Origin: Alphaproteobacteria bacterium
GTDB lineage: Bacteria > Pseudomonadota > Alphaproteobacteria > JAAEOK01
Assembly (NCBI GenBank): GCA_024244705.1
Contig: JAAEOK010000082.1
Location: 61,037 to 125,036 of the forward strand
Direction: 5' to 3'
DNA length: 64,000 nucleotides
Shown: in pieces, positions 8,323-17,284 of the stretch
How positions within the stretch are numbered: position 1 is the first letter of the stretch
Layout: the number at the start of each line of letters is the position of its first letter
Position numbers and translations under genes: made by a program
The notes under the pieces: generated by a model
Databases searched by the model: none
Seen by the model: the letters and a program-made list of their open reading frames with translations, nothing else
What the model was told of the DNA's origin: nothing

Positions 8323-8945
8323 CGCCGCGTCGCCGCCCGCCGCCCGGCGGCAAAACGGACGGCCTGGATTGCCGCCATCGCCACGGCAACGATGGGCAGA
8401 TACGGGTCGGTGACGTAGTCCCACAGATTGGGCGATCCGAAAAACCCGACCTGATAGGCCAGAACGGCACAAACCAGCACCCACGCGGCGGCGCGGCGAC
8501 CGGCCGCCCACATACCGATGGTAACGACCAATAGGACGACGGCCAGGGTCATCGGGGCATAGCCCCAGCGATAGAGATCGACGGGAAGAAATCCCAACGC
8601 CGACGGATACAGGGCCACGGCGAGCAAGGCACCGACGGCGATCAGCGCGTTCCGGTTGCGCCGATCGAGGAGCGCCGACCAAGCGCCGACCGGCCCGAGC
8701 GACACCGAAACGAGCAGCGCGAGCGTGGGGACGCTCAGGCCGCCAATGACGACATGCGCATATCCAGCGAGAGGGACTTCGTTTACCGGGATCAGGACGG
8801 CAACCACGCACACCACCGCGACTGCAATTCGCGCGCCAACGCCGCCGCCGAACCGGCGCGCCGCGGCCTGCGACACGGCGAGCACGAGCAGATACGGTCC
8901 GAGATAAGCCGGACCGTGGATCAGCACCGCGGAGATTTCGCTCAT
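8319..8945 (-). CDS. Hypothetical polytopic membrane protein
   Basis: A 208-residue, very hydrophobic protein with about six predicted membrane helices and an Arg-rich C-terminus. I do not recognise the family. The start is ATG at 8943-8945, overlapping the stop of the upstream sialidase-like gene in an ATGA junction, which argues for translational coupling. The longer open frame upstream is only a shadow of that gene. It probably acts in the inner membrane together with the exported sialidase-like protein. Confidence 0.7.
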   Translation of the reverse strand: MSEISAVLIHGPAYLGPYLLVLAVSQAAARRFGGGVGARIAVAVVCVVAVLIPVNEVPLAGYAHVVIGGLSVPTLALLVSVSLGPVGAWSALLDRRNRNALIAVGALLAVALYPSALGFLPVDLYRWGYAPMTLAVVLLVVTIGMWAAGRRAAAWVLVCAVLAYQVGFFGSPNLWDYVTDPYLPIVAVAMAAIQAVRFAAGRRAATRR

Positions 8946-10117
8946 GATCCCAACGCGCCGTCGAGCCAGGCTTGGTTGAAGGTCACGTGCTCGATGGCGG
9001 CGCGGGCATAGCTGTAGAAAAGGTGATAGAGGCCGTCGCTGGTGCGCAACAGATACGGATAGGACACGGTGAACGGCCGGTCGGGCCAGGGCGGCACCCA
9101 CGGGTCCGGGCTTTCGTCGATCCGCACCCGGGCCGGCCATGTCTCGCCGCCATCGCCCGATAGCGCGAGGTCCAAATTGGCGCGCCAGCCTTGGTGATCG
9201 TTCCACGCCATCAGAACGGTGTCGCCTTGCGTACGCAGGCCGGCGACCGACGCGCGCGGATTGATCAGGTTGGTGGCGATCGTATCGCTCCACGTCCGTC
9301 CGCCGTCATCGGTCCGCGCCAACATGACGCGGTACGGCGGCACGGCTGGCCGCATTAGCGCGATCGCGCGCCGCGCATCGAGTGGCACCACCGATGGCTG
9401 TATCGATTGCCGACCACGGGTTATGCGAACCTTGTCGATGATCGATCCATCTTCATCGAGCACCGCCAACTCGCTCATCTTGCGAAACGTCTCGTGATAG
9501 ATCGGCAACCCGATCCGGCCATCGCGATAGTGAATGGGAGCGCCTCGGACGAGCGTGCTGAAATTCCAGCCCGGGACGGTATAGAGGCGGCGCGGCGGCG
9601 ACCATGTGCCACCGTCGTCGGCGGATACGATGAATTCCACCCAGGCGGTGCTCCAGCCGCCGACCGTGGCGACATACAACAACCAAATCCGCCCTTTCCG
9701 GTCGCGGGTGAGGACAGGGTTCCCTATCGATTTCACGTACAGCCCGGAGGCATCTCGCGACGCCGCACGGTCGACGATCCGGCGCGCCGCGGTCCATGAC
9801 CGGCCGCCGTCCGACGAGCGCGACAGATAAACGCCGACGTCTTGGGCCCGTTCCCGGGTGCCGCCGAACCAGGCGGCGAGGAGAACACCCGGTTCGACTT
9901 CCACCGCGCTCGGCGCATGCACGATTTCGGTGGGGAACGATTCGACAAGCGGTTGGGCCGTAAAAACCGGCGTCGGCACCGCATCGACCGGCGTTGCGAC
10001 CATCGGTTCGTCGGCGATCTCCCACGCAAAATCGCTGCCCGGCGCATTCAGTGCGAACGGCGCGAACGCCGCGAGGACGGCGGCGCAGAAGATGATCGTC
10101 GAAATACCCTTGTTCAT
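8942..10117 (-). CDS. Sialidase/neuraminidase-like BNR-repeat protein
   Basis: A 391-residue protein with an N-terminal hydrophobic segment (about residues 5-24) that could be a signal peptide or membrane anchor, then a six-bladed propeller. Four Asp-box (SxDxGxxW) motifs are visible: SSDGGRSW, SADDGGTW, RTDDGGRTW and SGDGGETW. The family includes exo-sialidases and related glycoside-active or carbohydrate-binding proteins of proteobacteria. Catalytic specificity cannot be assigned. The start chosen is ATG at 10115-10117, where the hydrophobic segment begins; a GTG eight codons upstream is possible. It is coupled by ATGA to the downstream membrane protein. Confidence 0.78.
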   Translation of the reverse strand: MNKGISTIIFCAAVLAAFAPFALNAPGSDFAWEIADEPMVATPVDAVPTPVFTAQPLVESFPTEIVHAPSAVEVEPGVLLAAWFGGTRERAQDVGVYLSRSSDGGRSWTAARRIVDRAASRDASGLYVKSIGNPVLTRDRKGRIWLLYVATVGGWSTAWVEFIVSADDGGTWSPPRRLYTVPGWNFSTLVRGAPIHYRDGRIGLPIYHETFRKMSELAVLDEDGSIIDKVRITRGRQSIQPSVVPLDARRAIALMRPAVPPYRVMLARTDDGGRTWSDTIATNLINPRASVAGLRTQGDTVLMAWNDHQGWRANLDLALSGDGGETWPARVRIDESPDPWVPPWPDRPFTVSYPYLLRTSDGLYHLFYSYARAAIEHVTFNQAWLDGALGS

Positions 10118-10242
10118 ATCCCGCGCCCGCGCCCCGGCCACGTCTCATGCGACGCCGGCTGGCCGGCGCGGCGGGCGGCAAAGGCCGACCACATGGCTCG
10201 ACACCGCGACGGCCGACCGCGCGGCGAATAACCACCGGGGAA

Positions 10243-10317
10243 TGGAGCGGGCGACCGGGATCGAACCGGCGACATTCAGCTTGGGAAGCTGACGTTCTAC
10301 CACTGAACTACGCCCGC
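10243..10317 (-). tRNA. tRNA-Gly(CCC)
   Basis: The minus strand reads GCGGGCG...CGCCCGCTCCA with a seven-base acceptor stem. The D-loop is GTTCAGTGGTAGAAC, the anticodon arm TCAGC-TTCCCAA-GCTGA gives anticodon CCC, and the T-arm is CCGGTTCGATCCCGG. CCA is encoded. The total is 75 bases including CCA. It resembles E. coli glyU in length and sequence. Confidence 0.95.
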
Positions 10318-10365
10318 ATGCTCGACAGAGCCCCGGCGGAGGAGGAATTATAGGAGGCGCACCCA

Positions 10366-11511
10366 ATGCCGCAAGGGACTATGATGACGACCGGCATCTC
10401 GGCTAGATTCCGCCCCGACGGTCAACGGAATGTGATTTCCGGTTTACCGGCGGTCGGTCAATATGAAGCCGGTGCCGAGAGGCTTTCGATCCGAAGCGGC
10501 GGGATTTTTCTATCGATGAATGTTGCGGTGTCCCATCCGGACCTGAAGACAGAGCCAGACGGCCAGCCGCCGCTCGACCCGCGCAAGTTCGTCGACCGCG
10601 ACCGCACGGCAGGCGGCGAACCGCGGGCGCAGGTCGACTTCGCGGGCCTCGAGACATTGTGGTTCAATACCGGAACCCAGTGCAATCTGACCTGTCGCAA
10701 TTGCTATATCGAATCGAGTCCGACCAATGACCGGCTGGTCTATTTGATGGCCGACGAAGTGCACGCCTACCTAGAGGAAATTCGCGACAACCGCTGGCAA
10801 GTTCCGGAGATAGGCTTTACCGGCGGCGAACCTTTCCTCAATCCCCAGTTCATTGCGATGGCCCGCCGAGCCCTGGAGTATGGCCATCGGGTCCTGGTGT
10901 TGACCAATGCAATGCGTCCGATGATGGTGCGGTCCGACGCATTGATGGAATTGCGCGAGCGCCACGGCGACCGCCTGATACTGCGTGTGTCTCTCGATCA
11001 CTACTCGCGGCAGGTTCACGAGGCGGAACGGGGGCCTCGCAGCTGGGATCCGGCGATTGCCGGTTTGAATTGGCTGTCAGCCAACGGATTCCGCGTACGG
11101 GTCGCCGGTCGCACCTTTACCGAGGAGGGCGAAACCAGGATCCGCCAGGGGTTTGCGCGCCTTTTCGCCGCTCATGGTATCGGCATCGACGCCGATGATC
11201 CGATTGAGTTGGTGCTTTTCCCGGAAATGGACGAACACGCCGACGTTCCCGAAATTACGACCGCGTGTTGGCAACGGCTCGATATCGATCCGCGAACCGT
11301 CATGTGCGCGAGTTCGCGTATGGTGGTCAAGCGCCGCGGCTCGGACCGATCGGTGATCACGCCGTGCACGCTGATCCCTTATGACACCCGGTTCGATCTC
11401 GGAGAGCGGCTGCGCGAGGCCGCCGGTCCGGTCAAGCTCAACCACCCCCATTGCGCGCGATTCTGCGTTCTTGGCGGCGGGTCGTGCAGTGTTTCCGAGG
11501 GCGCGGCCTAA
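10366..11511 (+). CDS. Radical SAM protein of unknown substrate
   Basis: A 381-residue protein with the radical SAM cluster motif CNLTCRNC (Cys106, Cys110, Cys113), the GGEPFLNP motif and a partial barrel. A second Cys-rich segment ends the protein (HCARFCVLGGGSCS) and could bind an auxiliary iron-sulfur cluster, as in SPASM/twitch proteins. The 5' start at 10366 has a strong AGGAGG nine bases upstream. A second ATG at 10516 would remove 50 residues of low-complexity N-terminus and gives a more typical protein. I keep the longer form because of its ribosome-binding site. It stands next to tRNA-Gly and upstream of apaG and folE. No maturation target peptide is visible nearby. Confidence 0.82.
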   Translation: MPQGTMMTTGISARFRPDGQRNVISGLPAVGQYEAGAERLSIRSGGIFLSMNVAVSHPDLKTEPDGQPPLDPRKFVDRDRTAGGEPRAQVDFAGLETLWFNTGTQCNLTCRNCYIESSPTNDRLVYLMADEVHAYLEEIRDNRWQVPEIGFTGGEPFLNPQFIAMARRALEYGHRVLVLTNAMRPMMVRSDALMELRERHGDRLILRVSLDHYSRQVHEAERGPRSWDPAIAGLNWLSANGFRVRVAGRTFTEEGETRIRQGFARLFAAHGIGIDADDPIELVLFPEMDEHADVPEITTACWQRLDIDPRTVMCASSRMVVKRRGSDRSVITPCTLIPYDTRFDLGERLREAAGPVKLNHPHCARFCVLGGGSCSVSEGAA

Positions 11512-11641
11512 GCCGCCCTCGATCGATCTGGCTGGCGCACGCGGGTAAACTTGAGCGGACCCCAATCGACGGACGCTGGACAACGATCCACGGCTGTCTA
11601 ATATGGTGACGCTCCTGGACATCGCATTGCCGGATACGGTC

Positions 11642-12034
11642 ATGTATTCGAAGATCACGCACTCAATCGAAGTGAACGTCGAGCCGATCTACCTCGATGA
11701 GCAATCGTCGCCGGAGGAAGGGCATTACGTGTGGGCCTACCAGGTAAGAATCGAGAACAAGGGCGGCGTGAAGGTCCAATTGATGAACCGCTATTGGCGC
11801 ATCACCGATTCGTTGGGCCGGATTCAGGAGGTGCGCGGCGCCGGCGTGGTCGGCGAGCAGCCGGTGCTGGGACCGGGGGAGGTGTTCGAGTACACCAGCG
11901 GCACGCCGCTGCCGACACCGTCCGGTTTCATGGTCGGAACCTACGAAATGATGTGCGACGGAGGCGGCCGGATCGAGGTTGAAATCCCGGCGTTTTCGCT
12001 TGACAGTCCACACGAAGCCTCCCAATTGCACTAA
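11642..12034 (+). CDS. apaG: ApaG (CorD) protein
   Basis: A 130-residue protein matching the usual ApaG length. It is a single fibronectin-like beta domain with the typical motifs [37 protein letters not shown] and GTYEM. ApaG is associated with magnesium/cobalt homeostasis and protein-protein interaction; its molecular role is unsettled. The start chosen is ATG at 11642, giving [11 protein letters not shown]. The frame stays open to an ATG 13 codons upstream, but that part is not family-like. It precedes folE by 29 bases on the same strand. Confidence 0.9.
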   Translation: MYSKITHSIEVNVEPIYLDEQSSPEEGHYVWAYQVRIENKGGVKVQLMNRYWRITDSLGRIQEVRGAGVVGEQPVLGPGEVFEYTSGTPLPTPSGFMVGTYEMMCDGGGRIEVEIPAFSLDSPHEASQLH

Positions 12035-12063
12035 GCAATCGGCGGGCCTCAAGGGGATGTGCA

Positions 12064-12705
12064 GTGAAGGTTCAGAAAGTGGTTCTTGCGGATAGCGACG
12101 CCGCCAGCGACGCACGCCCGAGCCGTGACGACGCCGAAGAGGCGGTACGGACGCTGATTCGCTGGGCCGGCGACCTGCCGGACCGCGAGGGCCTGCGCGG
12201 AACCCCGCGGCGGGTTATCGATTCCTTCGCCGAATTCTACTCCGGCTACGGCGAGGACCCTCACATCTACTTGCAGCGCACATTCACCGAGACCGACGGC
12301 TACGACGAGATGGTGGTTTTGCGCGACGTCCGCTTCGAATCGCATTGCGAACATCACATGGCGGCGATCATCGGCAAGTGCCATGTCGCCTACCTGCCGG
12401 ACCGCAGGGTCGTCGGCATCAGCAAGCTGGCCCGGGTCGTCGATGTCTATGCCAAGCGCCTCCAGATCCAGGAGAAACTGACCGCGCAGGTGGCCAATGC
12501 GGTCGAGGAGGTGTTGGAACCGAAAGGCGTGGCGGTTGTCGTCGAGGCGGCCCACCAATGCATGACCACGCGCGGCGTTCACAAACCCGGCGTGACCATG
12601 GTGACGAGCCGGATGCTGGGTGCTTTCCGGGACGACCCGACGACGCGGCGCGAGTTTCTGGCCATGATCGGCGATCCGGCCACGCGCCACGCGAGCGACA
12701 TCTAG
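12064..12705 (+). CDS. folE: GTP cyclohydrolase I
   Basis: A 213-residue enzyme that converts GTP to 7,8-dihydroneopterin triphosphate, the entry step to folate and to queuosine-type precursors. The zinc ligands are visible: Cys95 and His98 in SHCEHH, and Cys166 in AHQCMTTRG. The motif RLQIQEKLT is also present. The start codon is GTG at 12064, which gives the expected length. It follows apaG closely. The divergence-free layout suggests a short apaG-folE transcript. Confidence 0.96.
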   Translation: MKVQKVVLADSDAASDARPSRDDAEEAVRTLIRWAGDLPDREGLRGTPRRVIDSFAEFYSGYGEDPHIYLQRTFTETDGYDEMVVLRDVRFESHCEHHMAAIIGKCHVAYLPDRRVVGISKLARVVDVYAKRLQIQEKLTAQVANAVEEVLEPKGVAVVVEAAHQCMTTRGVHKPGVTMVTSRMLGAFRDDPTTRREFLAMIGDPATRHASDI

Positions 12706-12814
12706 GGCCCGTTGTGGGCGCTCGGATCGAGCGCCCACGTCAGGGTGTCAGCGCAATGTCCAGTTCGCGCCGATCCGGGGTTAATTCGTTGATCCACTGC
12801 TGACGGGGACGGCT

Positions 12815-14263
12815 GTGGCAACCTTTCAACCCGTTCTCTACATAATCGGGCTGTTGCTGACGACGCTGGCCATCGCCATGGGGATCACCGCCGTTGCGGA
12901 CCTCGTCACCGGCAATCCGGATTGGCAGGTCTTCATTGCCTCGGCCGGCATCACGGTCTTCGTCGGCGTGGCGCTGGTGCTGTCGACCAGCTCCACCTGG
13001 AGCAAGTTCACCATTCGCCAGGCCTTCTTGTTGACCACTCTGTCATGGCTCGTGCTGGCCGCCTTCGCGGCGTTGCCGTTCGCGTTCTCGGAGCTCAATT
13101 TGAGCTACACCGACGCCTTCTTCGAATCGATGTCGGGCATCACCACCACCGGGTCGACCGTTATCGTCGGCCTCGACAAGGCGCCACCCAGCATCCTGCT
13201 GTGGCGGGCATTGCTGCAATGGCTCGGCGGAATCGGCATCATCGTGGTCGCCGTGGCCATTCTGCCCATGTTGCAGGTCGGCGGCATGCAGCTGTTCCAC
13301 ATGGAATCGTCCGACCGTTCCGAAAAGGTGCTGCCGCGCGCGGCGCAGATCGCCAGCGGGATCGCCATAATCTATCTGATCGCGACGATCGCCTGCGCCG
13401 TCGCCTACTGGCTCGGCGGCATGTCGGCTTTCGAGGCCTTCACCCACGCGATGACGACGATCGCGACGGGCGGTTTCTCGACCTCTGATTCGTCGGTCGG
13501 CGTGTTCGATTCGGTGGCCATCGATTGGACTGCCACCTTTTTCATGGTCATCGGCGGCATGCCCTTTGTTTTGTATCTCCAGGCGGTACGCGGCAAGCCG
13601 ATGACGCTGCTGCGCGATTCCCAGATTCATTGGTTCCTTTCGATCATCGCGCTGGCCATCGTCGGGCTGTCGTTCTGGCAGTGGGCAAGCGTCGGTACCG
13701 ACCTCGACGATGCACTCCGCTATTCGGCCTTCAACGTGGTCTCGGTGATCACCGGCACCGGCTATTCCACGGTCGCGTTCGATCGGTGGGGCGGCTTCGC
13801 GGTGACGGTGTTCTTTTTGCTGATGTTCATCGGCGGTTGCGCCGGATCGACGTCGTGCGGCATCAAGATCTTCCGCTTTCAGGTCCTTTACGCCAATGCA
13901 CGGGTTCAGCTCGCCCGCCTCCTGCAGCCCCACGGCGTCTTCATTCCATACTTCAACCGGGCGCCGATTCCGGAAGGCGTGACGAGCGCCGTTCTCGGTT
14001 TCTTTTTTCTATTCATCTGCGCCTTCGGCTGGCTGGCGATGGCGCTTGGGCTGTGCGGGCTCGACTTCCTCACCGCGGTCTCGGGTGCGGCGACATCGAT
14101 CGCGAATGTCGGACCCGGGCTGGGATCGATTATTGGACCGGCCGGAACTTTCGCGCCGCTGCCCGACGCCGCAAAGTGGCTCCTGTCCGCCGGTATGTTG
14201 CTCGGACGGCTCGAACTGTTTACCGTTTTGGTCCTGTTCCTGCCCTCGTTCTGGCGCAAATAA
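12815..14263 (+). CDS. trkH: Trk potassium uptake channel subunit
   Basis: A 482-residue inner-membrane protein, almost exactly the length of E. coli TrkH. The four pore loops of the potassium selectivity filter are visible: ITTTGSTV, TIATGGFS, VITGTGYST and SIANVGPG. The start is GTG at 12815, 110 bases after folE. TrkH needs the cytoplasmic regulator TrkA, which is not in the window. The next gene, argE, begins ten bases after its stop. Confidence 0.95.
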   Translation: MATFQPVLYIIGLLLTTLAIAMGITAVADLVTGNPDWQVFIASAGITVFVGVALVLSTSSTWSKFTIRQAFLLTTLSWLVLAAFAALPFAFSELNLSYTDAFFESMSGITTTGSTVIVGLDKAPPSILLWRALLQWLGGIGIIVVAVAILPMLQVGGMQLFHMESSDRSEKVLPRAAQIASGIAIIYLIATIACAVAYWLGGMSAFEAFTHAMTTIATGGFSTSDSSVGVFDSVAIDWTATFFMVIGGMPFVLYLQAVRGKPMTLLRDSQIHWFLSIIALAIVGLSFWQWASVGTDLDDALRYSAFNVVSVITGTGYSTVAFDRWGGFAVTVFFLLMFIGGCAGSTSCGIKIFRFQVLYANARVQLARLLQPHGVFIPYFNRAPIPEGVTSAVLGFFFLFICAFGWLAMALGLCGLDFLTAVSGAATSIANVGPGLGSIIGPAGTFAPLPDAAKWLLSAGMLLGRLELFTVLVLFLPSFWRK

Positions 14264-14273
14264 GGGGATCCAA

Positions 14274-15428
14274 ATGGACGCGCGAAATCCGGCATCTCGC
14301 GACTTGATCGAGCGGTTGGTCGGATTCGATACGACGTCGTCGAAATCGAATTTGGCGCTGATCGACGAGGTCGCGGATTATCTGCGGGACCACGGCGCCA
14401 GGGTTCATGTCCTCGCCAGCGACGACCGGACCAAGGCCAATCTGTTCGCCAGCGTCGGACCGGATGTGGCGGGCGGTATTTGCTTTTCCGGCCACACCGA
14501 CGTCGTGCCGGTCGACGGCCAGCCGTGGGACAGCGATCCTTTCGAGGTCGTCGAGCATGACGGCAGGCTCTATGGCCGCGGCACCGCCGACATGAAGAGT
14601 TTTATCGCCGTCGGGCTGGCCCTGGTGCCCGAGATGACGGGACGGCAATTGTCGGCGCCGATCCATTTCGCGCTGTCCTATGACGAAGAGACCGGCTGTC
14701 ATGGCGCGCCCCATATCATCGCCGCATTCGACGATGCCCTGCCCCGTCCCGATTTGGTCATCGTCGGCGAGCCGACCGAGATGAAGGTGGTCAATGCCAA
14801 CAAGGGCATCGTCGTCGTCACCACCGTGGTTACCGGGCTCGAAGCGCATTCCAGCCTGACCGACCGGGGCGTCAACGCGATCTTCCAGGGCGGCCACCTG
14901 TTGCGGTATCTCGAAGACCAGGCGCTCGAGTTTCGAACTCACCGCGACGCGGATTTCGACCCGCCCTATTCGACGCTCAGTGTCGGCACCATCGCCGGCG
15001 GCACGGCGGTCAACATCATCCCCCGACAATGCACCATTCAGTGGGAGTTCCGTCCCCTGCCCGAGGTCGATATCGCTGCCGTTGTCGCCGCATACGATGA
15101 TTTCGCCACCGAGACCGTGTTGCCGGAAATGCGCGCGGTGCACCCCGAAGCCACCATCGAAACCACTCTCGTCGTGTCCGTCCCTGGTCTCGCACCGGAT
15201 CCGGATTCGGCGGCCGAGGCACTGGTGCGCCGGCTGACCGGCGCCAATCGCAGCCACACCGTCTCGTTCGCCGCCGAGGCGGGGCTGTTCCAGGCCGCCG
15301 GTATTCCCACGGTCATCTGCGGCCCCGGCGCGATCGGCCAGGCTCATCAACCCAACGAATTCATCGCCCTCGATCAAATCGCCAAGTGTGAGGACTTCAT
15401 GCGCCGGGTTATCGACGACGTTGCATGA
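14274..15428 (+). CDS. argE: Acetylornithine deacetylase (M20 family)
   Basis: A 384-residue metallohydrolase that removes the acetyl group from N-acetylornithine in arginine synthesis. The M20 metal site is visible: His in [10 protein letters not shown], Asp in GTADMK, and catalytic Glu-Glu in DEETGCHG. The start ATG at 14274 has AAGGGG seven bases upstream. The longer open frame into trkH is a shadow. ArgE is favoured over DapE because dapE is found elsewhere in the window and the convergent neighbours are argF and argD. Some proteins of this branch act on other acyl-amino acids. Confidence 0.88.
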   Translation: MDARNPASRDLIERLVGFDTTSSKSNLALIDEVADYLRDHGARVHVLASDDRTKANLFASVGPDVAGGICFSGHTDVVPVDGQPWDSDPFEVVEHDGRLYGRGTADMKSFIAVGLALVPEMTGRQLSAPIHFALSYDEETGCHGAPHIIAAFDDALPRPDLVIVGEPTEMKVVNANKGIVVVTTVVTGLEAHSSLTDRGVNAIFQGGHLLRYLEDQALEFRTHRDADFDPPYSTLSVGTIAGGTAVNIIPRQCTIQWEFRPLPEVDIAAVVAAYDDFATETVLPEMRAVHPEATIETTLVVSVPGLAPDPDSAAEALVRRLTGANRSHTVSFAAEAGLFQAAGIPTVICGPGAIGQAHQPNEFIALDQIAKCEDFMRRVIDDVA

Positions 15429-15442
15429 GGCTTGGTGCCGGT

Positions 15443-16378
15443 CTACTCGTTCAGGGCGGCGATCGTGTCGTCGTCGAACCGATACATCCGCCCACAAAAC
15501 TCGCAAGTAACGACGAGTTTCCCGTCTTCATCGAGCTCATCGAGTTCGGACCGATCGAAGGCGCGCAGCACGTTTTCGACCCGCGCCCGGGAACATCGGC
15601 ATTGGGCGCGCAGCGGCGCCGTCTTGAAAACCCGAACACCGTCCTCGTGGAATAACCTGAACAACAGGTCGGTCGGCGGCAGATCCGGATCCAGAAGCTC
15701 GGCATCGCTAACACTCGACATCGGGACGCGGGCCCGATTCCATCCGTCGGGGTCGATCTCGACCTTGCCGTCGGCCGGCAGTCGCTGGACCATCAGGCTC
15801 GCCGCGCGCCACGCCGAGCTACCCCCGGCATAGTCGATGCGCCCGGCAGCGACCTTCAGCGCCGCATCGATCTGCTCCGATTGCTTGAAATAATGGGCCG
15901 CGCATTGGCCGAGCTGCGCCCCGTCGAGATGGACGATGCCCTGATAGCGATCGCTGCCGGCGCCCTGATCGACGGTGAACGCGAGGTAGCCCTCGCCAAG
16001 CAGCAGCGGCACCGAATCGCCGATCGGCCCGTCGTGGGAGGCGATCAAACGGTCGAGCCGCTCGCCATCGTATTGGGCGTAACCCCGCATGTCGCCGTCG
16101 CTGGTCATATCGGCGACGAGCATCGAAATCGGCCCGTCGCCCTTGGTCTGGAGCGTGAACACGCCGTCGAATTTCAACGCCCCCGCGAGCGCGCCGGCCA
16201 ACGCCAGCGCCTCGCCGAGCATGACCGCGACCGGTTCCGGGTAATCGTGGCGCGACAACACTTCGTCGACCACCGCGCCGAGCCGGACCAATCGCCCGCG
16301 CACATCGGGCGCGACCACGACGAAGGGTTGGATCAGGTCATCCGTCGAATTTTCACCGCTGACGATCGGCGCCGTCAT
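15443..16378 (-). CDS. hslO: Hsp33 redox-regulated chaperone
   Basis: A 311-residue chaperone that is activated by oxidation. The C-terminal zinc switch is present as Cys260-x-Cys262 and Cys292-x-x-Cys295 (CEFC). The N-terminal domain has the typical EALALAGALAGALKFDG segment. Under oxidative stress the cysteines form disulfides, zinc is lost and the protein holds unfolding clients. It starts immediately after the argF stop, so it is likely the last gene of an argD-argF-hslO operon, a common alphaproteobacterial order. Confidence 0.95.
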   Translation of the reverse strand: MTAPIVSGENSTDDLIQPFVVVAPDVRGRLVRLGAVVDEVLSRHDYPEPVAVMLGEALALAGALAGALKFDGVFTLQTKGDGPISMLVADMTSDGDMRGYAQYDGERLDRLIASHDGPIGDSVPLLLGEGYLAFTVDQGAGSDRYQGIVHLDGAQLGQCAAHYFKQSEQIDAALKVAAGRIDYAGGSSAWRAASLMVQRLPADGKVEIDPDGWNRARVPMSSVSDAELLDPDLPPTDLLFRLFHEDGVRVFKTAPLRAQCRCSRARVENVLRAFDRSELDELDEDGKLVVTCEFCGRMYRFDDDTIAALNE

Positions 16379-17284
16379 TCAGCTCAGGCACCACAGCAGG
16401 ATGCCTTTCTGGGCGTGAAGCCGGTTCTCGGCCTCGTCCCAGACGATCGATTGGGGGCCGTCGATCACCGACGCACTGACCTCCTCGCCGCGGTGGGCCG
16501 GCAGGCAATGCATGAAGACCGCGTCGGGCTTGGCCGCCGCCATCACCGCATCGTTGACCTGATAAGGCATCAGCACTTGTTCGATGTTCGCGACATAGGA
16601 ATCGCCCATCGAGAACCAGACATCGGTCACCACGCAATCGGCACCGGCGACGGCGTCCATCACGTTTTCCGTGACCACGACCCGGCCGCCGTTGGCGGCC
16701 GCCCAATCCACCACCGCTCGGGGCGGACGCATCGGTTCCGGGGTCGCCACGCGAAGCTCGAAGCCGAACCGGGTCGCGGCGTGGACCCAAGACGAGGCCA
16801 TGTTGTTGCCGTCGCCGCTCCACGCCACAACCTTGCCGGCGATCGGGCCGCGATGCTCTTCGAAGGTCATGATGTCGGCCATCAGCTGACAGGGATGGGT
16901 CTTGTCGGTAAGGCCGTTTATGATCGGCACCGTGGCGTGCTCCGCCAACTCGAGCAGTTTCCGCTCGTCGGTGGTGCGCAGCATGATGATATCGACGTAA
17001 CGCGACAGGACGCGCGCGGTGTCGGCTACGGTTTCGCCGCGACCGAGGTGGCTCGAATCGCGTTCCAGCACGATGACGTCGCCGCCGAGCTGGTCCATGC
17101 CACGTTCGAAAGACACCCGCGTCCGCGTCGACGGCTTCTCGAAGATCATGCCGAGAGCCTTGCCGGCAAGCGGCTTGTCGTGATCCGGCAGCGCCGCCTT
17201 GTAGCGCGTCGCGAGGTCGAGGATATCGCGAAGCGTCTTGGTGTCGAACCGGTCGAGGTCGAGGAAATGCTTCGGCTCAGCCAT
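16379..17284 (-). CDS. argF: Ornithine carbamoyltransferase
   Basis: A 301-residue enzyme joining carbamoyl phosphate and ornithine to citrulline. The carbamoyl-phosphate motif STRTR, the HPCQ motif and the ornithine motif [10 protein letters not shown] are present. The start is ATG at 17282-17284 ([10 protein letters not shown]); it overlaps the end of argD by eight bases, which implies translational coupling. The open frame extends further upstream but only as a shadow of argD. Confidence 0.96.
   Translation of the reverse strand: MAEPKHFLDLDRFDTKTLRDILDLATRYKAALPDHDKPLAGKALGMIFEKPSTRTRVSFERGMDQLGGDVIVLERDSSHLGRGETVADTARVLSRYVDIIMLRTTDERKLLELAEHATVPIINGLTDKTHPCQLMADIMTFEEHRGPIAGKVVAWSGDGNNMASSWVHAATRFGFELRVATPEPMRPPRAVVDWAAANGGRVVVTENVMDAVAGADCVVTDVWFSMGDSYVANIEQVLMPYQVNDAVMAAAKPDAVFMHCLPAHRGEEVSASVIDGPQSIVWDEAENRLHAQKGILLWCLS

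Noticed and set aside
7135..8811. 558-codon minus-strand open frame across the homocysteine methyltransferase
   Set aside because: It crosses a gene whose zinc-site cysteines are intact on the other strand. Only the unrelated frame at 8319-8945 is real there.
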